From contig JAKFYI010000011.1 in NCBI GenBank assembly GCA_021730985.1, positions 1-64,000 of the forward strand: a DNA stretch of 64,000 nucleotides. Direction: 5' to 3'. The notes beneath the pieces were generated by a model, which ran no database searches, was not told where the DNA came from, and saw only the letters and a program-made list of their open reading frames with translations. This DNA is from Hyphomicrobiales bacterium. Lineage in GTDB: Bacteria; Pseudomonadota; Alphaproteobacteria; Rhizobiales; Xanthobacteraceae. The position numbers and the translations under genes were made by a program. Each line of letters begins with the position of its first letter. Position 1 is the stretch's first letter. Below are positions 46,517-55,739 of this stretch, in pieces.

Positions 46517-46975
46517 TCAGCCGCCCAGCCAAGGCCCGATCACGGGCATTGGAACGCCAAGACCCCTGACGAAAACCAGGATGCAGAATGCGACCAGGCC
46601 GAAAAGTGCTGCGAACGACGTCAGGTCGGGCCGGGTGTATCGGCTGGCCAGCGAGCTCACCACGATGAGGCAGGGCAACGCGACCAGCAGGCCGAGACGG
46701 TCAAGCAGCACTCCGAACAGAACGGTCGAGCCGAGCACCAAGGCCAGTGGCTTCCACGCAATCGGCTCTATCGGCGCGCCGGGCTTGAGAAACGAACGCC
46801 CCACCGATACGGCGCCGAACAGCGCCAGGATCGAACCGAGCGCCGTCGGAAAATAGCCGGGGCCCATCCGCGCGGTGCTGCCGGTCTGGTAGTCGCGCGC
46901 GATCCAGATGACGGCGGCGGCCAGCGCCAGGTAGATGGCGCCGGCCCAGAAGTCCCGCGGATTGCGGATGCCCAT
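46517..46975 (-). CDS. TTT small permease, TctB family (second system)
   Basis: Small membrane subunit of 152 residues with four predicted spans (for example AGAIYLALAAAVIWIARDYQ and LALVLGSTVLFGVLLDRLGL). The GSTARMGPGYFPTALGSILA segment is the conserved TctB region. It sits between receptor and TctA. The start at 46975 is ATG with 24 nt after the receptor stop. Confidence 0.88.
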   Translation of the reverse strand: MGIRNPRDFWAGAIYLALAAAVIWIARDYQTGSTARMGPGYFPTALGSILALFGAVSVGRSFLKPGAPIEPIAWKPLALVLGSTVLFGVLLDRLGLLVALPCLIVVSSLASRYTRPDLTSFAALFGLVAFCILVFVRGLGVPMPVIGPWLGG

Positions 46976-46999
46976 CGGCCGCTTCGGCCCCCGGCGCCG

Positions 47000-47977
47000 C
47001 TAGTTGAGCTTGGCGCCGGATGCCTTGACCGGCTCGACCCAGCCCTCGACCTGCTTCTGGACGAAGTCCACGAATGCAGGCTGGGACATCTTGCGGACGG
47101 TGAGGCCGAGATCGTTCAGCCGGGTGACAAATGTCGGATCGTCCATCGATTGCTGGATGGCGGCATGCAGCTTCGCCAGAACGGCAGGCGGCAGGCCTGC
47201 GGGCGCGGACACGCCGATGAAATTCTCCGACACCAGCGCCGGGAAACCAGCCTCAACGACGGTCGGGATGTCCGGCGCGACGTGCGAGCGCGTGCGCGAC
47301 GTCACGGCGATCGGACGCAGCTTCTCGGCTTTCATGTGCGGCACGTTCTGCGGCAGCGTATCGAACGAGAAGCTCAGGCGTCCGGCCATGAGGTCGGTGA
47401 TCATCGGCGCGCTGCCCTTGTAGCCGACATGCTCGATGTTGAGCCCGGTCTCTTTCTTGAAGGTCTCGCCGAGAATGTGACCGATCGAGCCGACGCCACC
47501 GGAGCCAAAGAACACCTTCTTGTTCTGCGCTTTGATCCATTCGATCAGCTCCGGCATCGTCTTGGCCGTCACGGACGGATGCACCATCACGACGTCGGGC
47601 ACGGTTGCGACCAGGGCGACGTGGGTGAAGCCCTTGATGGAATCGTAGGGCTGCGGGCTGAGCATGAACGGCGCCAGCGAGATCGGCGTCGTATTGGACA
47701 TCAGCAGATTGTAGCCGTCGGGCGCGGCGCGATTGATCTCGCCCGCGGCGATCGTACCGCCGGCGCCCGGCTTGTTGTCCACCACCACCGGCTGCCCCAG
47801 AGCCTTTTGCAGTGGCACCGAAAGCGCACGCGCCACCACATCGCTCGACCCCCCGGGTGGGAACGTCACCAGAATGCGAACGGCCTTGGTCGGATAGTCC
47901 TGCGCCATCGACGGCGCCGTCATGAGCGCCGTGGCAACGGCGAATATCCCATAAGCCAGCAACAATTTTGTTTTCAT
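47000..47977 (-). CDS. TTT receptor (TctC/Bug family), second system
   Basis: Periplasmic receptor of 325 residues with signal MKTKLLLAYGIFAVATALMT (then APSMA). The ligand motif is LVTFPPGGSSDVVARAL with the canonical aspartate, and the second loop is HVGYKGSAPMITDLMAGRLS. It heads the TctCBA set and follows a transthyretin-like gene by 58 nt on the same strand. It is therefore the cognate receptor of this transporter and may be linked to the substrate of the upstream gene. Confidence 0.9.
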   Translation of the reverse strand: MKTKLLLAYGIFAVATALMTAPSMAQDYPTKAVRILVTFPPGGSSDVVARALSVPLQKALGQPVVVDNKPGAGGTIAAGEINRAAPDGYNLLMSNTTPISLAPFMLSPQPYDSIKGFTHVALVATVPDVVMVHPSVTAKTMPELIEWIKAQNKKVFFGSGGVGSIGHILGETFKKETGLNIEHVGYKGSAPMITDLMAGRLSFSFDTLPQNVPHMKAEKLRPIAVTSRTRSHVAPDIPTVVEAGFPALVSENFIGVSAPAGLPPAVLAKLHAAIQQSMDDPTFVTRLNDLGLTVRKMSQPAFVDFVQKQVEGWVEPVKASGAKLN

Positions 47978-48035
47978 ACGACTCCCCTAAGCAGCGATTG
48001 AACCCGGCTTGCCCATGCAAGATGCGGGCCTGAAT

Positions 48036-48392
48036 TCATGCGCCGCCCCTGAAACAGGAGTAACCCCACGGCGTGCATTTCATCGGCAGGTGGTAGTGCG
48101 CCTCGGGCGCGGCGATACCGAAGCGGTAGTTCACGACATCGAGAAACGGCACGGTGGGCACAGCGCCAATGGCGCCGCGATAATAGTCCGCAACGTGAAA
48201 ACGAGCCTCATAGAAGCCCGGCTCGAATGTCCGGCTGAGCGCGGCATCCGCCAGCACGCCGGTGGCCGAGATGCTGCCGGATGCGATCAGCCGTTCGGTC
48301 TTGTCCGGAGCGACCGCGATCAGCTCCACCCGCATGCCGGCGGCCACGATCCCGCGCGAGACATCGACCACATGGATGGAAATTCCCGGCAT
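48036..48392 (-). CDS. Transthyretin/5-hydroxyisourate hydrolase-like protein, non-canonical
   Basis: Protein of 118 residues of the transthyretin fold. The N-terminal motif ISIHVVDVSRGIVAAGM keeps the first active-site histidine and AHYHLPMKCTPWGYSCFRGG keeps the second. The Arg found in the family's DGR motif is absent (ATGVL aligns there). The C-terminal YRGS is FRGGA here. These changes make standard 5-hydroxyisourate hydrolysis uncertain. The start at 48392 is chosen because it begins the family domain; upstream codons look spurious. It stands first in an apparent operon with the TTT transporter. Confidence 0.72.
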   Translation of the reverse strand: MPGISIHVVDVSRGIVAAGMRVELIAVAPDKTERLIASGSISATGVLADAALSRTFEPGFYEARFHVADYYRGAIGAVPTVPFLDVVNYRFGIAAPEAHYHLPMKCTPWGYSCFRGGA

Positions 48393-48527
48393 CGACACCC
48401 CAACGCAACCGGCCAACCGAAGACGGCAATTGTGTTCTTCCGCAGGGCCTGCTGACAAGGTGGCAGGACCGGATTTCGCGGAACCCGGTCATGGGCTACG
48501 TTTCAAACAACAAACCGGGCGGGGACC

Positions 48528-49517
48528 ATGGCGCGGCTGAAGCTCTCGATCGCAACCACCGACTACGATCATTTCCGCGACTTCCGGCTCGGCACCGTCG
48601 AGGCCGCAGGCATCGAGCATACCTGGTCGATGCTCGGGCATCACGAGATCTTCGCGCGGTTCACCTTCAACCGCGAATGGGACGCCGCCGAGCTGTCGTT
48701 CGCGAAATTCTGCGCGCAGGTGACGCGGAAGGATTCCGACATCGTCGGACTGCCGGTGGTGTGCTCGCGGCTGTTCCGCTTCTCCTCGTTCTACGTCAAC
48801 AAGAAGAGCAAGATCAAAACCGCCAAGGATCTGAAGGGAAAGAAGGTCGGCTCGCCGGAGTGGGCGCACACCGCGGCCGTCTACATGCGCGGCTGGCTCA
48901 ACGACGAGCATGGCGTCGGGCTGAAGGACGTTCATTGGCACCAAGCCGGCACCAACGAGGCAGGCCGCATCGAGAAGGTCGAACTGAGCCTGCCGAAGGG
49001 CGTCAAGCTCACCCGGGTCAAGGACAAGTCGCTCTCCGACATGCTGGCGTCAGGCGAGATCGATTGCGCCATTATCGCGCGGCCACCCGACTGCTTCCGC
49101 AACAATCATCCGGATGTGGTGCGGCTCTTTCCGGACTTCTGGGAGATGGAGGAGAAATACTACGCCGCCACCAAAGTATGGCCGATCATGCACATCATCG
49201 CGCTGCAAAAGCGCGTGCTGGCGGACAATCCGTGGGTGGCGCGCAACCTCTACAACGCCTTCAACGAATCGAAGCGCCGCAGCGTGGAGCGGCTGATGGA
49301 CCCCGCCGTGTCGCGCTATCCGGTGGCATGGCTGCCGACCACTATGCGCAAGATGAGCACGATGTTCGGCGGCGACACGTTCCCGTTCGGTATCGAGGAG
49401 AACCGCCCGACCTGGGAGCAGATGCTGCGCTACACCTTCGAGCAGGGCATCGCGCACCGCCACGCCAAGCCGGAAGAGATTTTTCCGAAAGGCATCATGA
49501 CGGACGTGCGGATTTAG
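48528..49517 (+). CDS. 4,5-dihydroxyphthalate decarboxylase-like protein (copy 3)
   Basis: Protein of 329 residues, the third member of the family with 24588 and 31294. It begins MARLKLSIATTDYDHFRDFR and contains WDAAELSFAKFCAQVTRKDS, GLPVVCSRLFRFSSFYVNKK and GKKVGSPEWAHTAAVYMRGW. No signal peptide. The segment DYDHFRDF replaces the NYDRT of the other copies, so the active site or ligand may differ. It is divergent from the transthyretin-like gene by 135 bp and converges on the following TTT receptor gene. Confidence 0.8.
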   Translation: MARLKLSIATTDYDHFRDFRLGTVEAAGIEHTWSMLGHHEIFARFTFNREWDAAELSFAKFCAQVTRKDSDIVGLPVVCSRLFRFSSFYVNKKSKIKTAKDLKGKKVGSPEWAHTAAVYMRGWLNDEHGVGLKDVHWHQAGTNEAGRIEKVELSLPKGVKLTRVKDKSLSDMLASGEIDCAIIARPPDCFRNNHPDVVRLFPDFWEMEEKYYAATKVWPIMHIIALQKRVLADNPWVARNLYNAFNESKRRSVERLMDPAVSRYPVAWLPTTMRKMSTMFGGDTFPFGIEENRPTWEQMLRYTFEQGIAHRHAKPEEIFPKGIMTDVRI

Positions 49518-49523
49518 CTGCCC

Positions 49524-50519
49524 TCACCCGCCAGCCTTGATCCCCGCCGCCTTGATGATCGGAAACCACTTGTCCATCTCTTCCTTGTGAAACTTGGCGA
49601 GATGCTCCGGCGTCAGTTGCTCACGCGGCGTCAACTCATAGCTCTGGTCGGCAAACTTCTTGCGGATCGCCGGATCGGTCAGCGCGCTGACCACCGCGCC
49701 ATTCAATTTTGCAAGAACGTCCTTCGGCGTGCCCTTCGGCGCCCACATGCCCTGCCACGGCTCGGTGTACACGCCCGGCACGCCCTGCTCGTCCGCGGTC
49801 GGGATGTCATGCGATCCGGAGCCGCGCTTCTTGCCCATCACGGCGAGGATCTTGATCTTGCCGCCGCGAAACTGCGGCAGCGACGTGATCGGATCGAGAA
49901 TCGCCATGTCGATCTGGCCGGATATCAGGTCGGGCACCACCGGCGCGGTGCCTCGATAGGGAATGAACTGAAACGTGGTGCCGGTGACCTGCTGGAACAG
50001 CACACCGCCGATGTGCGACGGACTGCCCTGCCCCGCGGTGCCGAACGTTGCCTTGTCGGGATTGGCCTTCAGCCAGCCGACCAGCCCCTTCAGGTCGTTG
50101 ACCGGCAGGTCGTTCTTCACGGCGAACAGCCAGGGCGTGTTGCCGATCAGCGCGATCGGCTCGAAATCGGCGACCACGTCATAGTTGAGATTCAACACCG
50201 CGGGATTAAGAACGTGCGTGACGTTGGCGCCGTACAGCAGGCTGTAACCGTCGGGCGCAGAGCGCGCGATGCGGCCGGTGCCGGTCGAACCGGCCGCGCC
50301 GGTCACGTTCTCGATCACCACCGTCTGGCCGAGCGCGGCCGACATGCCGGACGCGACGAGCCGCGCATTGGTGTCGAGCGCGCCGCCGGCCGAAACCGGC
50401 ACGACCATGGTGATGGTGCGGGACGGGTAGGCCTGGGCGGTTGCGGCGCGTGGCAGCGCCGGAAGCGCCGTGGCTCCCGCCAGGAGCGTCAGGAAACGGC
50501 GGCGTTGCAGCATCGTCAT
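49524..50519 (-). CDS. TTT receptor (Bug family) with Tat-like signal, orphan
   Basis: Periplasmic receptor of 331 residues. The signal peptide MTMLQRRRFLTLLAGATALP carries RRRFLTLL, a twin-arginine-like motif. The ligand motif is VVPVSAGGALDTNARLVA and the second loop is FIPYRGTAPVVPDLISGQID. The ribosome site GGGGAGG supports start 50519. No TctA or TctB adjoins it. Substrate unknown. Confidence 0.88.
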   Translation of the reverse strand: MTMLQRRRFLTLLAGATALPALPRAATAQAYPSRTITMVVPVSAGGALDTNARLVASGMSAALGQTVVIENVTGAAGSTGTGRIARSAPDGYSLLYGANVTHVLNPAVLNLNYDVVADFEPIALIGNTPWLFAVKNDLPVNDLKGLVGWLKANPDKATFGTAGQGSPSHIGGVLFQQVTGTTFQFIPYRGTAPVVPDLISGQIDMAILDPITSLPQFRGGKIKILAVMGKKRGSGSHDIPTADEQGVPGVYTEPWQGMWAPKGTPKDVLAKLNGAVVSALTDPAIRKKFADQSYELTPREQLTPEHLAKFHKEEMDKWFPIIKAAGIKAGG

Positions 50520-50612
50520 CGAGCCTCCCCAGGGATTTTCGGCTGTTTGTTTCCGGGCATAATAGCGCATCATCGGTCGCCAAGTACCGCCACTTTGCCA
50601 CGGGGGGAGTTC

Positions 50613-51401
50613 ATGACAGACAGCTTCTTCACAGACGGCGATGCCTATGAGCGGTTCATGGGCCGCTGGAGCCGCGCCGCCGGCGAACAATTCCTGGACT
50701 GGCTGGCGTTGCCAGCCGGACTGAACTGGCTGGACATCGGCTGCGGGACCGGCGCATTCACCGAGTTGGCGACCGAGCGCTGCAAGCCCGCGCAGATCAG
50801 CGGCATCGATCCTTCGGAGGACCAGATCGCCTACGCGCGCAAGCGGCCGGGCGCGGCACACGCGAAATTCCGCAGCGGCGACGCCCAAGCATTGCCCTAT
50901 GCCGACAGCGAATTCGAAGTCGCCGCAATGGCGCTGGTGATCAGCTTCATTCCAGATCCCATCAAGGCCGCCGCCGAGATGCAGCGTGTGGTGAGGCCGG
51001 GCGGCACCGTCGCCGCCTACATGTGGGATTTCCTGGGCAAAGGATTCACGCAATGGCCGTTGATGGATGCCCTCAAGGGCGTGGGCGTCGAAGTGGCCGA
51101 GATCGCCGGACGGCTCCATTCCACCGAGGCTGCCTTGCGCCGGATATTCGAGACGGCTGGAATCCGAGACGTCGCGACCCGCGCCATCGACATCGAGGTG
51201 TCCTACGCGGATTTCGACGACTACTGGGCGTCGCAGACCAGCCTGCCAAATCCCACCGTTCAGGCAATCCGCAAGCTGTCCGCCCAAGACGTGGAAAAGC
51301 TCAAGACCAATCTCCGCGAGCAGTTGCCGCGGCGTGGCGGCCGGATCGCATATCCGGCGCGAGCCAATGCGGTAAAAGGCATGGTGATACGCCAGCCATG
51401 A
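50613..51401 (+). CDS. Class I SAM-dependent methyltransferase
   Basis: Methyltransferase of 262 residues. SAM-binding motif I is WLDIGCGTGAFTELATER, followed by acidic GIDPSEDQIAYARKR and the motif GDAQALPYADSEFEVAAMAL. It resembles the UbiE/arsenite-type family but the substrate cannot be named. The GGGGGGAG ribosome site precedes ATG 50613. It is divergent from the TTT receptor gene by 93 bp. Confidence 0.88.
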   Translation: MTDSFFTDGDAYERFMGRWSRAAGEQFLDWLALPAGLNWLDIGCGTGAFTELATERCKPAQISGIDPSEDQIAYARKRPGAAHAKFRSGDAQALPYADSEFEVAAMALVISFIPDPIKAAAEMQRVVRPGGTVAAYMWDFLGKGFTQWPLMDALKGVGVEVAEIAGRLHSTEAALRRIFETAGIRDVATRAIDIEVSYADFDDYWASQTSLPNPTVQAIRKLSAQDVEKLKTNLREQLPRRGGRIAYPARANAVKGMVIRQP

Positions 51402-51489
51402 AAACATGGGGCCCGTGCCATCGCGGGACCGCCTGACAGGACCTTGGCGGAATGTGATATAGTTCGCGAAGCGAATTCAGGAGCCCGAC

Positions 51490-52443
51490 ATGCCCCGCCA
51501 CAAGACTTATTTCCCGCACGGCGTCATTCCGGCCGTCCTGCTGCCGTTCAACGACGACCTGTCGATCGACGAGGCGGGCTTCCGCAAGCACCTGCGCGAC
51601 GTGGCGGCGACCGACGGCATTTCGGCCATTACGCTGAACGCCCACTCCACCGAGGTCGCCTCCTGCACCTTCGAGGAGCAGAAGCGCGTCCATGCCATCG
51701 CGCAGGATGAAGTCGGCGCCAAGCTGCCGATCGTGCACGGCATCTGGGCCGACGGTTCGCTCGAGGCCGCGCGGATCGCCAAGGCCGCGACCGAGGGCGG
51801 CGCGTCCGCGCTGTTGGTGTTCCCGCCGGCGCCCTTCACCATGGGCCAGAATGCGGCGATGGCGATCGAGCACTTCAAGCGTATCGCCGACGCGTCCGAC
51901 CTGCCCATCATCGCGTTCCAGTATCCGCTGGCGACCGGCCAGGGCTATCCGAACGAAACCATCCTGAAGATGATCGACGAAATTCCGAACCTGAAGGCGA
52001 TCAAGGATTGGGCCGGCACGCCGCAGCAGCACGAGTGGCACGTCCGCACGCTGCAGAACCTGTCGCGGCCGTTCAACGTGCTCTCCACCCAGAGTTCGTG
52101 GCTGATGTCGTCGCTGGCGTTCGGCTGCAAGGGTCTGCTGTCGGGCTCGGGCAGCGTGATCCCCGACCTGCAGGCGCAACTGTTCAAGGCGATGCAGGCC
52201 GGCGACCTCAAGGCCGCGCAGGCGATCAACGACCGCATTTATCCGCTCGCCGGCGTGTTCTATGCGCAGCCGTGGGTGGACATGCACAATCGCATGAAAG
52301 AGGCGCTGGTGCTGATGGGCAAGATGCAACGCGCCGTGGTGCGGCCGCCGCTGGTCAAGATCGAGCGCGCCGAGATCGAGCGCATCCGCCAGGCGCTGGT
52401 GCAGGCCGGATTGCTGCCGAAGGCGAGCGTGCGGGCGGCGTAA
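51490..52443 (+). CDS. Dihydrodipicolinate synthase/N-acetylneuraminate lyase family aldolase
   Basis: TIM-barrel class I aldolase of 317 residues. The Schiff-base lysine lies in LKAIKDWAGTPQQ, the catalytic tyrosine probably in AFQYPLATGQG and the N-terminal pyruvate-binding segment in ALTLNAHSTEVAS-like sequence (AITLNAHSTEVASCTFEEQK). It is not the lysine-pathway DapA: it lacks dap neighbours and sits with a shikimate dehydrogenase-like gene. A catabolic pyruvate-releasing aldolase is most likely. Confidence 0.85.
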   Translation: MPRHKTYFPHGVIPAVLLPFNDDLSIDEAGFRKHLRDVAATDGISAITLNAHSTEVASCTFEEQKRVHAIAQDEVGAKLPIVHGIWADGSLEAARIAKAATEGGASALLVFPPAPFTMGQNAAMAIEHFKRIADASDLPIIAFQYPLATGQGYPNETILKMIDEIPNLKAIKDWAGTPQQHEWHVRTLQNLSRPFNVLSTQSSWLMSSLAFGCKGLLSGSGSVIPDLQAQLFKAMQAGDLKAAQAINDRIYPLAGVFYAQPWVDMHNRMKEALVLMGKMQRAVVRPPLVKIERAEIERIRQALVQAGLLPKASVRAA

Positions 52444-52453
52444 TTTCATCGGC

Positions 52454-52551
52454 TGTCGTCCCCGCGAAAGCGGGGACCCAGTAACCACCGTTCCCTCGAT
52501 AGAGCCGTGGCTACTGGGTCCCGGCTCTCGCCACGCTCGGCCGGGACGACA
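52454..52551. repeat. Palindromic repeat, family B (copy 3)
   Basis: Begins TGTCGTCCCCGCGAAAGCGGGGACCCAGTA and ends in GGGACGACA, with the inner CCCAGTA...CTACTGGGTCC pairing. It occupies most of the 133-bp gap between the DapA-family and shikimate dehydrogenase genes. Confidence 0.7.
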
Positions 52552-52576
52552 ACCCCAGTGTATTGAGCGCGCCGCC

Positions 52577-53419
52577 ATGATTCCCAAAGACCGTTTTCTG
52601 CTCGCCGGCGTGATGGGCTGGCCGATCCATCAGTCGCGCTCGCCGATGCTGCACAATTACTGGTTCAAGCAGCACAACATGGCCGGCACCTACGTGCCGC
52701 TCGCGGTCAAGCCCGAGGACATCCACACCGCGCTGCGCGCACTGCCCGCGCTCGGATTTTCCGGCGTCAACCTCACCATCCCGCACAAACAGACCGCAAT
52801 GCAGGACATGGCGGAGATCGACGACAAGGGCCGCGGCATCGGCGCGCTCAATCTGGTCGTGGTGCGCCCGGATGGATCGCTGTTCGGCACCAACACCGAC
52901 GCCTACGGCTGCATCGCGAACATCAACCAGATGCAGCCGGAGTGGCGGCCCAATGCCGGGCCTGTGGTGGTGATCGGCGCGGGCGGTGCCGCCCGCACCG
53001 CGATCTGGGCGCTCGCCGATCAGGGCGTGAAGGAAATCCGCATCGCCAACCGCACCCACGCGCGGGCGCTGGCGGTCGCCAACGATCTCGGCGCGCCGCT
53101 GACGGCGTACCGCTGGGAGGAGCGCCACGGCATCCTCGATGGCGCCGCGCTGCTGGTGAACGCGACCAACCAGGGCATGATCGGACAGCAGCCGCTCGAA
53201 TTGAACCTCAACAAGCTGCCGAAGACCGCGTTCGTCTACGACATCGTCTACAACCCGATCGAGACGCCGCTGATCGCGGCGGCCCGCGCGCGCGGTCACC
53301 GCGTCATCCCCGGACTTGGAATGCTGCTCAACCAGGCGCCGCCGGCCTGGAAGGCCTGGTTCGGCATCGAGCCGCAGGTGACGCCGGAGTTGCGCCGGAT
53401 GATCGAGGCGACGTTGTAA
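52577..53419 (+). CDS. aroE: Shikimate dehydrogenase-family protein
   Basis: NADP-dependent dehydrogenase of 280 residues that should reduce 3-dehydroshikimate to shikimate. Shikimate-binding serines lie in HQSRSPMLHN, the catalytic Lys in NLTIPHKQT and the catalytic Asp in GTNTDAYGC. The nucleotide loop is VVVIGAGGAARTAIWALADQ. The usual GAxNT is GALNLV here. The catabolic neighbourhood and this deviation suggest it may be a quinate/shikimate-type paralogue instead of the biosynthetic AroE. No other aro gene is present. Confidence 0.85.
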   Translation: MIPKDRFLLAGVMGWPIHQSRSPMLHNYWFKQHNMAGTYVPLAVKPEDIHTALRALPALGFSGVNLTIPHKQTAMQDMAEIDDKGRGIGALNLVVVRPDGSLFGTNTDAYGCIANINQMQPEWRPNAGPVVVIGAGGAARTAIWALADQGVKEIRIANRTHARALAVANDLGAPLTAYRWEERHGILDGAALLVNATNQGMIGQQPLELNLNKLPKTAFVYDIVYNPIETPLIAAARARGHRVIPGLGMLLNQAPPAWKAWFGIEPQVTPELRRMIEATL

Positions 53420-53427
53420 CCGAGGCC

Positions 53428-54399
53428 CTACAACGTTCCCGCCTGCCCCGCCGCCCGCACGATATCGCCCCAGCGTTTCATCTCCGTCTCGACGAAGCTG
53501 CGAAGCTCCGCGGGCGGCGGGCTGACCACGGGAATCTGACCGCGTGCGTTGAGCTGCTGCTGGATATCAGGCAGCGCCATCACCGCTCGCAACTCGGCGT
53601 TGATCCGCGCAACGATGGGCGCCGGGGTTCCAGCCGGGGCGGCCAGCATCTCCCACGATTCGATCGCGAACGGCAGTCCGCCTTCGGTGATGGTCGGGAT
53701 GTCCGGCGCCGCCGCAAGCCGCGTCGCCGACGAAACGCCGAGCGCGCGAACCTTGCCGCCCTGCGCCTGCACCACGCCGGATGCCGGATCGGAGAACATC
53801 ATGTGCGCCTGCCCGCCAACCACGTCCTGCAAGGCCTGGGCGCCGCCGCGATAGTTGACCGAGACGATGTCGATCTTGGCGGTGAACTTCAGCAGTTCGC
53901 CGAGCAACGTCAGCGACGTTCCCGGCCCGGTCGACGCGAACGAAAGCTTGCCCGGATTGTCCTTGGCATGTTTGACGAGGTCCGCGACCGAGTGGACCGG
54001 CAGCGACGGGTTGACCACAAGCAGCAACGGATCGCGGGTGACCAGCGCCACCATCGTCAGATCCTTCAGCGGGTCGTAGGCGAGTTGCTTGTAGAGCGTC
54101 GGGTTGATCGCGAACGTGCCGCTCGGCGCGAACAGCAGCGTGTGGCCGTCGGGCGTGGACTTCGCAACCGCGGTCGTCGCGGTCGCGGTTCCGGCGCCCG
54201 GGCGGTTCTCCACGATAAACGGCTTGCCCAGACGCTCGGTCAGCTTCTGCGCCACCAATCGGCCGACAATGTCCACAGAACCGCCGGCCGCGAACGGCAC
54301 GACGATCGTCACCTGCCGCGCCGGATAATCCTGGGCGGCAACCGGCAGCGCCAGTGCGGCGGCCACGACGAAGGACATGATGAAAAAGGCGAAACGCAT
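53428..54399 (-). CDS. Orphan TTT receptor (Bug family)
   Basis: Periplasmic receptor of 323 residues with the Sec signal MRFAFFIMSFVVAAALALPV (then AAQ). The ligand motif is VVPFAAGGSVDIVGRLVA and the second loop is VNYRGGAQALQDVVGGQAHM. It converges on the shikimate dehydrogenase gene with 8 nt between, and no TctA/TctB is near. It is the sixth such receptor in the window. Confidence 0.88.
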   Translation of the reverse strand: MRFAFFIMSFVVAAALALPVAAQDYPARQVTIVVPFAAGGSVDIVGRLVAQKLTERLGKPFIVENRPGAGTATATTAVAKSTPDGHTLLFAPSGTFAINPTLYKQLAYDPLKDLTMVALVTRDPLLLVVNPSLPVHSVADLVKHAKDNPGKLSFASTGPGTSLTLLGELLKFTAKIDIVSVNYRGGAQALQDVVGGQAHMMFSDPASGVVQAQGGKVRALGVSSATRLAAAPDIPTITEGGLPFAIESWEMLAAPAGTPAPIVARINAELRAVMALPDIQQQLNARGQIPVVSPPPAELRSFVETEMKRWGDIVRAAGQAGTL

Positions 54400-54563
54400 G
54401 GCGGCCTCCCCCTGTCATCGGGTCTTGCCGCAACGCGGCGCCCGGACCGGAGGATGCTACACAATTTCAATGAACGGGCGATGGGGCGTGATGTCCGCCC
54501 GGCGCGGCGGAGAGACTTGTTTGAGCTTTCCGAAAACCGGATCCCACTTTTCGGGATCATGCT

Positions 54564-55739
54564 TTAGCGCGCCGCCGCGACCTTGACGCGCTTGCCGACG
54601 CCGGGCGGCTTCGACTGGGACTTCGCGGCGAGCTTCGCCGCCGGCTTGGCCGGCTCTTTGGCTGCAACCTTGGAGGCCTGTTTTGCAGCAACCTTCGTGG
54701 CACCCTTGGCGGCCGGCTTCGCCGTAGCCTTGGCGGCAACCTTGGTTGCGGCGCGCTTTGCGACTGGCTCCGGCGCGATGATCTGAATCTTGCCGTTCTT
54801 GATGACGACCGTCTTCCGGCCCGGCGAAGCCGCAGCCAGCGCATACGACTTGCCCTTCGGCTCGTCTTCGGCGTCGTCCTTCGCCGTATCAGCCTTGGCG
54901 GCGACTTGCGTCGTCTTCTTTTCCGCGACCTGGGTCGCCTTGCCCTTGCCTTTGACCTTGGCAAGCTTGATTGGCGCGGCCTCCGGAACGCTGACCTCCA
55001 TCGCCGGCATACCAGGGCAACGCGCATGCGCCGGGAGCATCTTGCCTTCGGTCGGCGCGTTGACGCGCGCCCAGCGTTCCGCAGGCTGGCCGGTGATGTT
55101 GCGCACGTAGTTGCGGGTTTCCTCAGGGAGCTTGCCGCGCTTCGCCATCCAGTCCTGCACGCGGCGGGGGCCTGCGTTGTAAGCCGCGGCGGCAAGGCCG
55201 AGGTTGCCGAACTGGCCAAGCAACTCGCGCAGAAACTTCGCGGACACCGACATCGAGTGAACCGGATCGAACGGATTTTCGAGGCCGTAGGCGCGCGCGA
55301 CCCGCGGCATGAACTGCGCGATGCCCTGCGCGCCGGCAGGGCTCACGACGTGGGATTTGAAGCCGCTCTCTTGCTGGATCAGGTTGGCGAAGAACGGCGC
55401 GGGGAGATTGTGCTCGGCGGCGACCACGGCGGCGTGGCTGCACAGCGCGTTTCGGCTCGGCACATGGCGGGCGGCATGGGCGGGGACTTCGACGATCGGC
55501 TCAGCGACCGCATCGCGCGGCAGCATGCGGTCATCGCCGGTGAACCACAGCGCGCTCAGCGCGACGCCCGGCAACGGATTGACGCTATGCCGCACCCGGT
55601 ATGCGAACGATGTCTTGGCTGGGGTGAGCTGCGGCGGCGTCACGCTGTCTTCGACGGTGGCACCCACGCTTTCGGTGGTGGCACCCGCGCTGCAGGGAAC
55701 AAGCGCAATAAACAGCGCGCAGACAAGAATCCGCCCCAT
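54564..55739 (-). CDS. Exported lytic transglycosylase with Lys/Ala-rich tail
   Basis: Lysozyme-like SLT enzyme of 391 residues that cleaves peptidoglycan with anhydro-muropeptide release. The signal peptide is MGRILVCALFIALVPCSAGA. The catalytic glutamate is in LIQQESGFKSHVVSPAGAQG, followed by GIAQFMPRVARAYGL and AAAYNAGPRRVQDW. The last 150 residues are a basic Ala/Lys-rich low-complexity tail (repeats like KVAAK and KPAAK), which may bind the wall or polyanions. The start is ATG 55739; the GTG at 55766 is less likely. Confidence 0.88.
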   Translation of the reverse strand: MGRILVCALFIALVPCSAGATTESVGATVEDSVTPPQLTPAKTSFAYRVRHSVNPLPGVALSALWFTGDDRMLPRDAVAEPIVEVPAHAARHVPSRNALCSHAAVVAAEHNLPAPFFANLIQQESGFKSHVVSPAGAQGIAQFMPRVARAYGLENPFDPVHSMSVSAKFLRELLGQFGNLGLAAAAYNAGPRRVQDWMAKRGKLPEETRNYVRNITGQPAERWARVNAPTEGKMLPAHARCPGMPAMEVSVPEAAPIKLAKVKGKGKATQVAEKKTTQVAAKADTAKDDAEDEPKGKSYALAAASPGRKTVVIKNGKIQIIAPEPVAKRAATKVAAKATAKPAAKGATKVAAKQASKVAAKEPAKPAAKLAAKSQSKPPGVGKRVKVAAAR

